Source of the DNA: JAEHDI01 sp035455185
GTDB taxonomy: Bacteria > Acidobacteriota > Terriglobia > Bryobacterales > Bryobacteraceae
Direction: 5' to 3'
Length of the DNA stretch: 14,986 nucleotides
NCBI GenBank assembly: GCA_035455185.1
Contig: DATIFQ010000218.1
Coordinates: forward strand, 1 to 14,986
Under the pieces are notes generated by a model. That model worked only from the letters and a program-made list of their open reading frames with translations, was not told where the DNA came from and searched no databases. The translations under genes were made by a program, and so were the position numbers. Shown here piece by piece: positions 14,612 through 14,986 of the stretch (the first letter of the stretch is position 1; each line of letters opens with the position of its first letter).

Positions 14612-14986
14612 CTACCGGGTCTCGATGGCGACGACTCCGGCATGCGGGCTGGGGGACTGGGCCGGGATGTCGATGGTCACCTTATCGCCGGACTGGCGGA
14701 ACGTGAGCTTGCGATTGCCGGCCAGCAGGCGCACCGCTGACACTTTCGCGCGCAGGCCGTTCAGCTCGAGCACGCCGGCGGGCCAGTCAAACACGTGCAC
14801 ATAGATCGTGTTGCCTTTCACCGTTGTGCGCCCGAACGTGAGGTTCTGGAGCGGTCCGTAGGTGGTGCCGTAGATCGCCTCACCGTTCACCTTGAGCCAC
14901 TCGCCAATGGCGAGGAGGCGCTCCTCGAATTCGGGCTGAATCGTTCCCTCGGGCGTCGGGCCGACATTGAGCAGGAAGTTGCCGCC
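14612..14986 (-). CDS. GH29 alpha-L-fucosidase, C-terminal part
   Basis: Hydrolyses terminal alpha-L-fucose from glycans. Only the last 124 residues are in the window; the frame is open to the right edge. GGNFLLNVGPTPEGTIQPEF at the start of the fragment and the following RLLAIGEWLKVNGEAIYGT are the classic end of the GH29 barrel. The rest (about 45-124) is the C-terminal beta-sandwich domain, ending in HAGVVAIETR. The catalytic nucleophile lies outside. No RNA or gene interrupts the 530 bases to the dehydrogenase downstream. The product is probably exported, but the signal sequence is not visible here. Confidence 0.9.
   Translation of the reverse strand, partial: GGNFLLNVGPTPEGTIQPEFEERLLAIGEWLKVNGEAIYGTTYGPLQNLTFGRTTVKGNTIYVHVFDWPAGVLELNGLRAKVSAVRLLAGNRKLTFRQSGDKVTIDIPAQSPSPHAGVVAIETR

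Overview
The window is GC-rich, tightly packed chromosomal DNA from a Gram-negative-type bacterium. An MlaF-like lipid-transport ATPase, a type II NADH dehydrogenase, an AMIN-domain amidase and a deoxysugar catabolic cluster with an alpha-L-fucosidase suggest an Acidobacteriota-like soil organism (Bryobacterales/Solibacter type). This taxonomic guess rests on gene style only; there is no rRNA or other marker.

Region 1 (1-1620) is the upstream part of an IS91-family element on the minus strand. A tyrosine recombinase gene is followed, with a 4-nt overlap, by the HUH transposase, which is cut by the window edge. An inverted repeat at 1589-1620 may be the element terminus. Region 2 (1872-2379) is a BrnT/BrnA toxin-antitoxin pair with a perfect palindrome over its apparent -10 box. 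A doubtful small ORF (2459-2578) follows.

Region 3 (2616-6075) is respiratory and central metabolism: an FAD/NAD(P) ferredoxin-reductase-like protein and a class II fumarase on the plus strand, converging on a type II NADH dehydrogenase. The NADH dehydrogenase lies downstream of an MlaF-like ABC ATPase and a MobA-type molybdenum cofactor guanylyltransferase, all on the minus strand (6075-7454).

Region 4 (7533-10336) reads divergently from mobA: a secreted lytic transglycosylase, an AMIN/Amidase_3 N-acetylmuramoyl-L-alanine amidase and a class I glutamine amidotransferase. The first two act together in peptidoglycan cleavage. Region 5 (10421-11544) is an Rrf2-family regulator with Fe-S ligand cysteines, then a ClpP protease without ClpX.

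Region 6 (11576-14986) is a minus-strand deoxysugar cluster: a GH29 alpha-L-fucosidase (5' end outside the window), a zinc-dependent medium-chain dehydrogenase and a RhaB-like FGGY kinase. The last two overlap by ATGA. About 530 bases between the fucosidase and the dehydrogenase hold several hairpins and no convincing gene. I see no clear new multi-gene system. The best leads are the dual-recombinase IS91 element, the non-canonical LSTG signature of the ABC ATPase, the palindromes in front of brnT and the Rrf2 gene, and the mixed fucose/rhamnose cluster.
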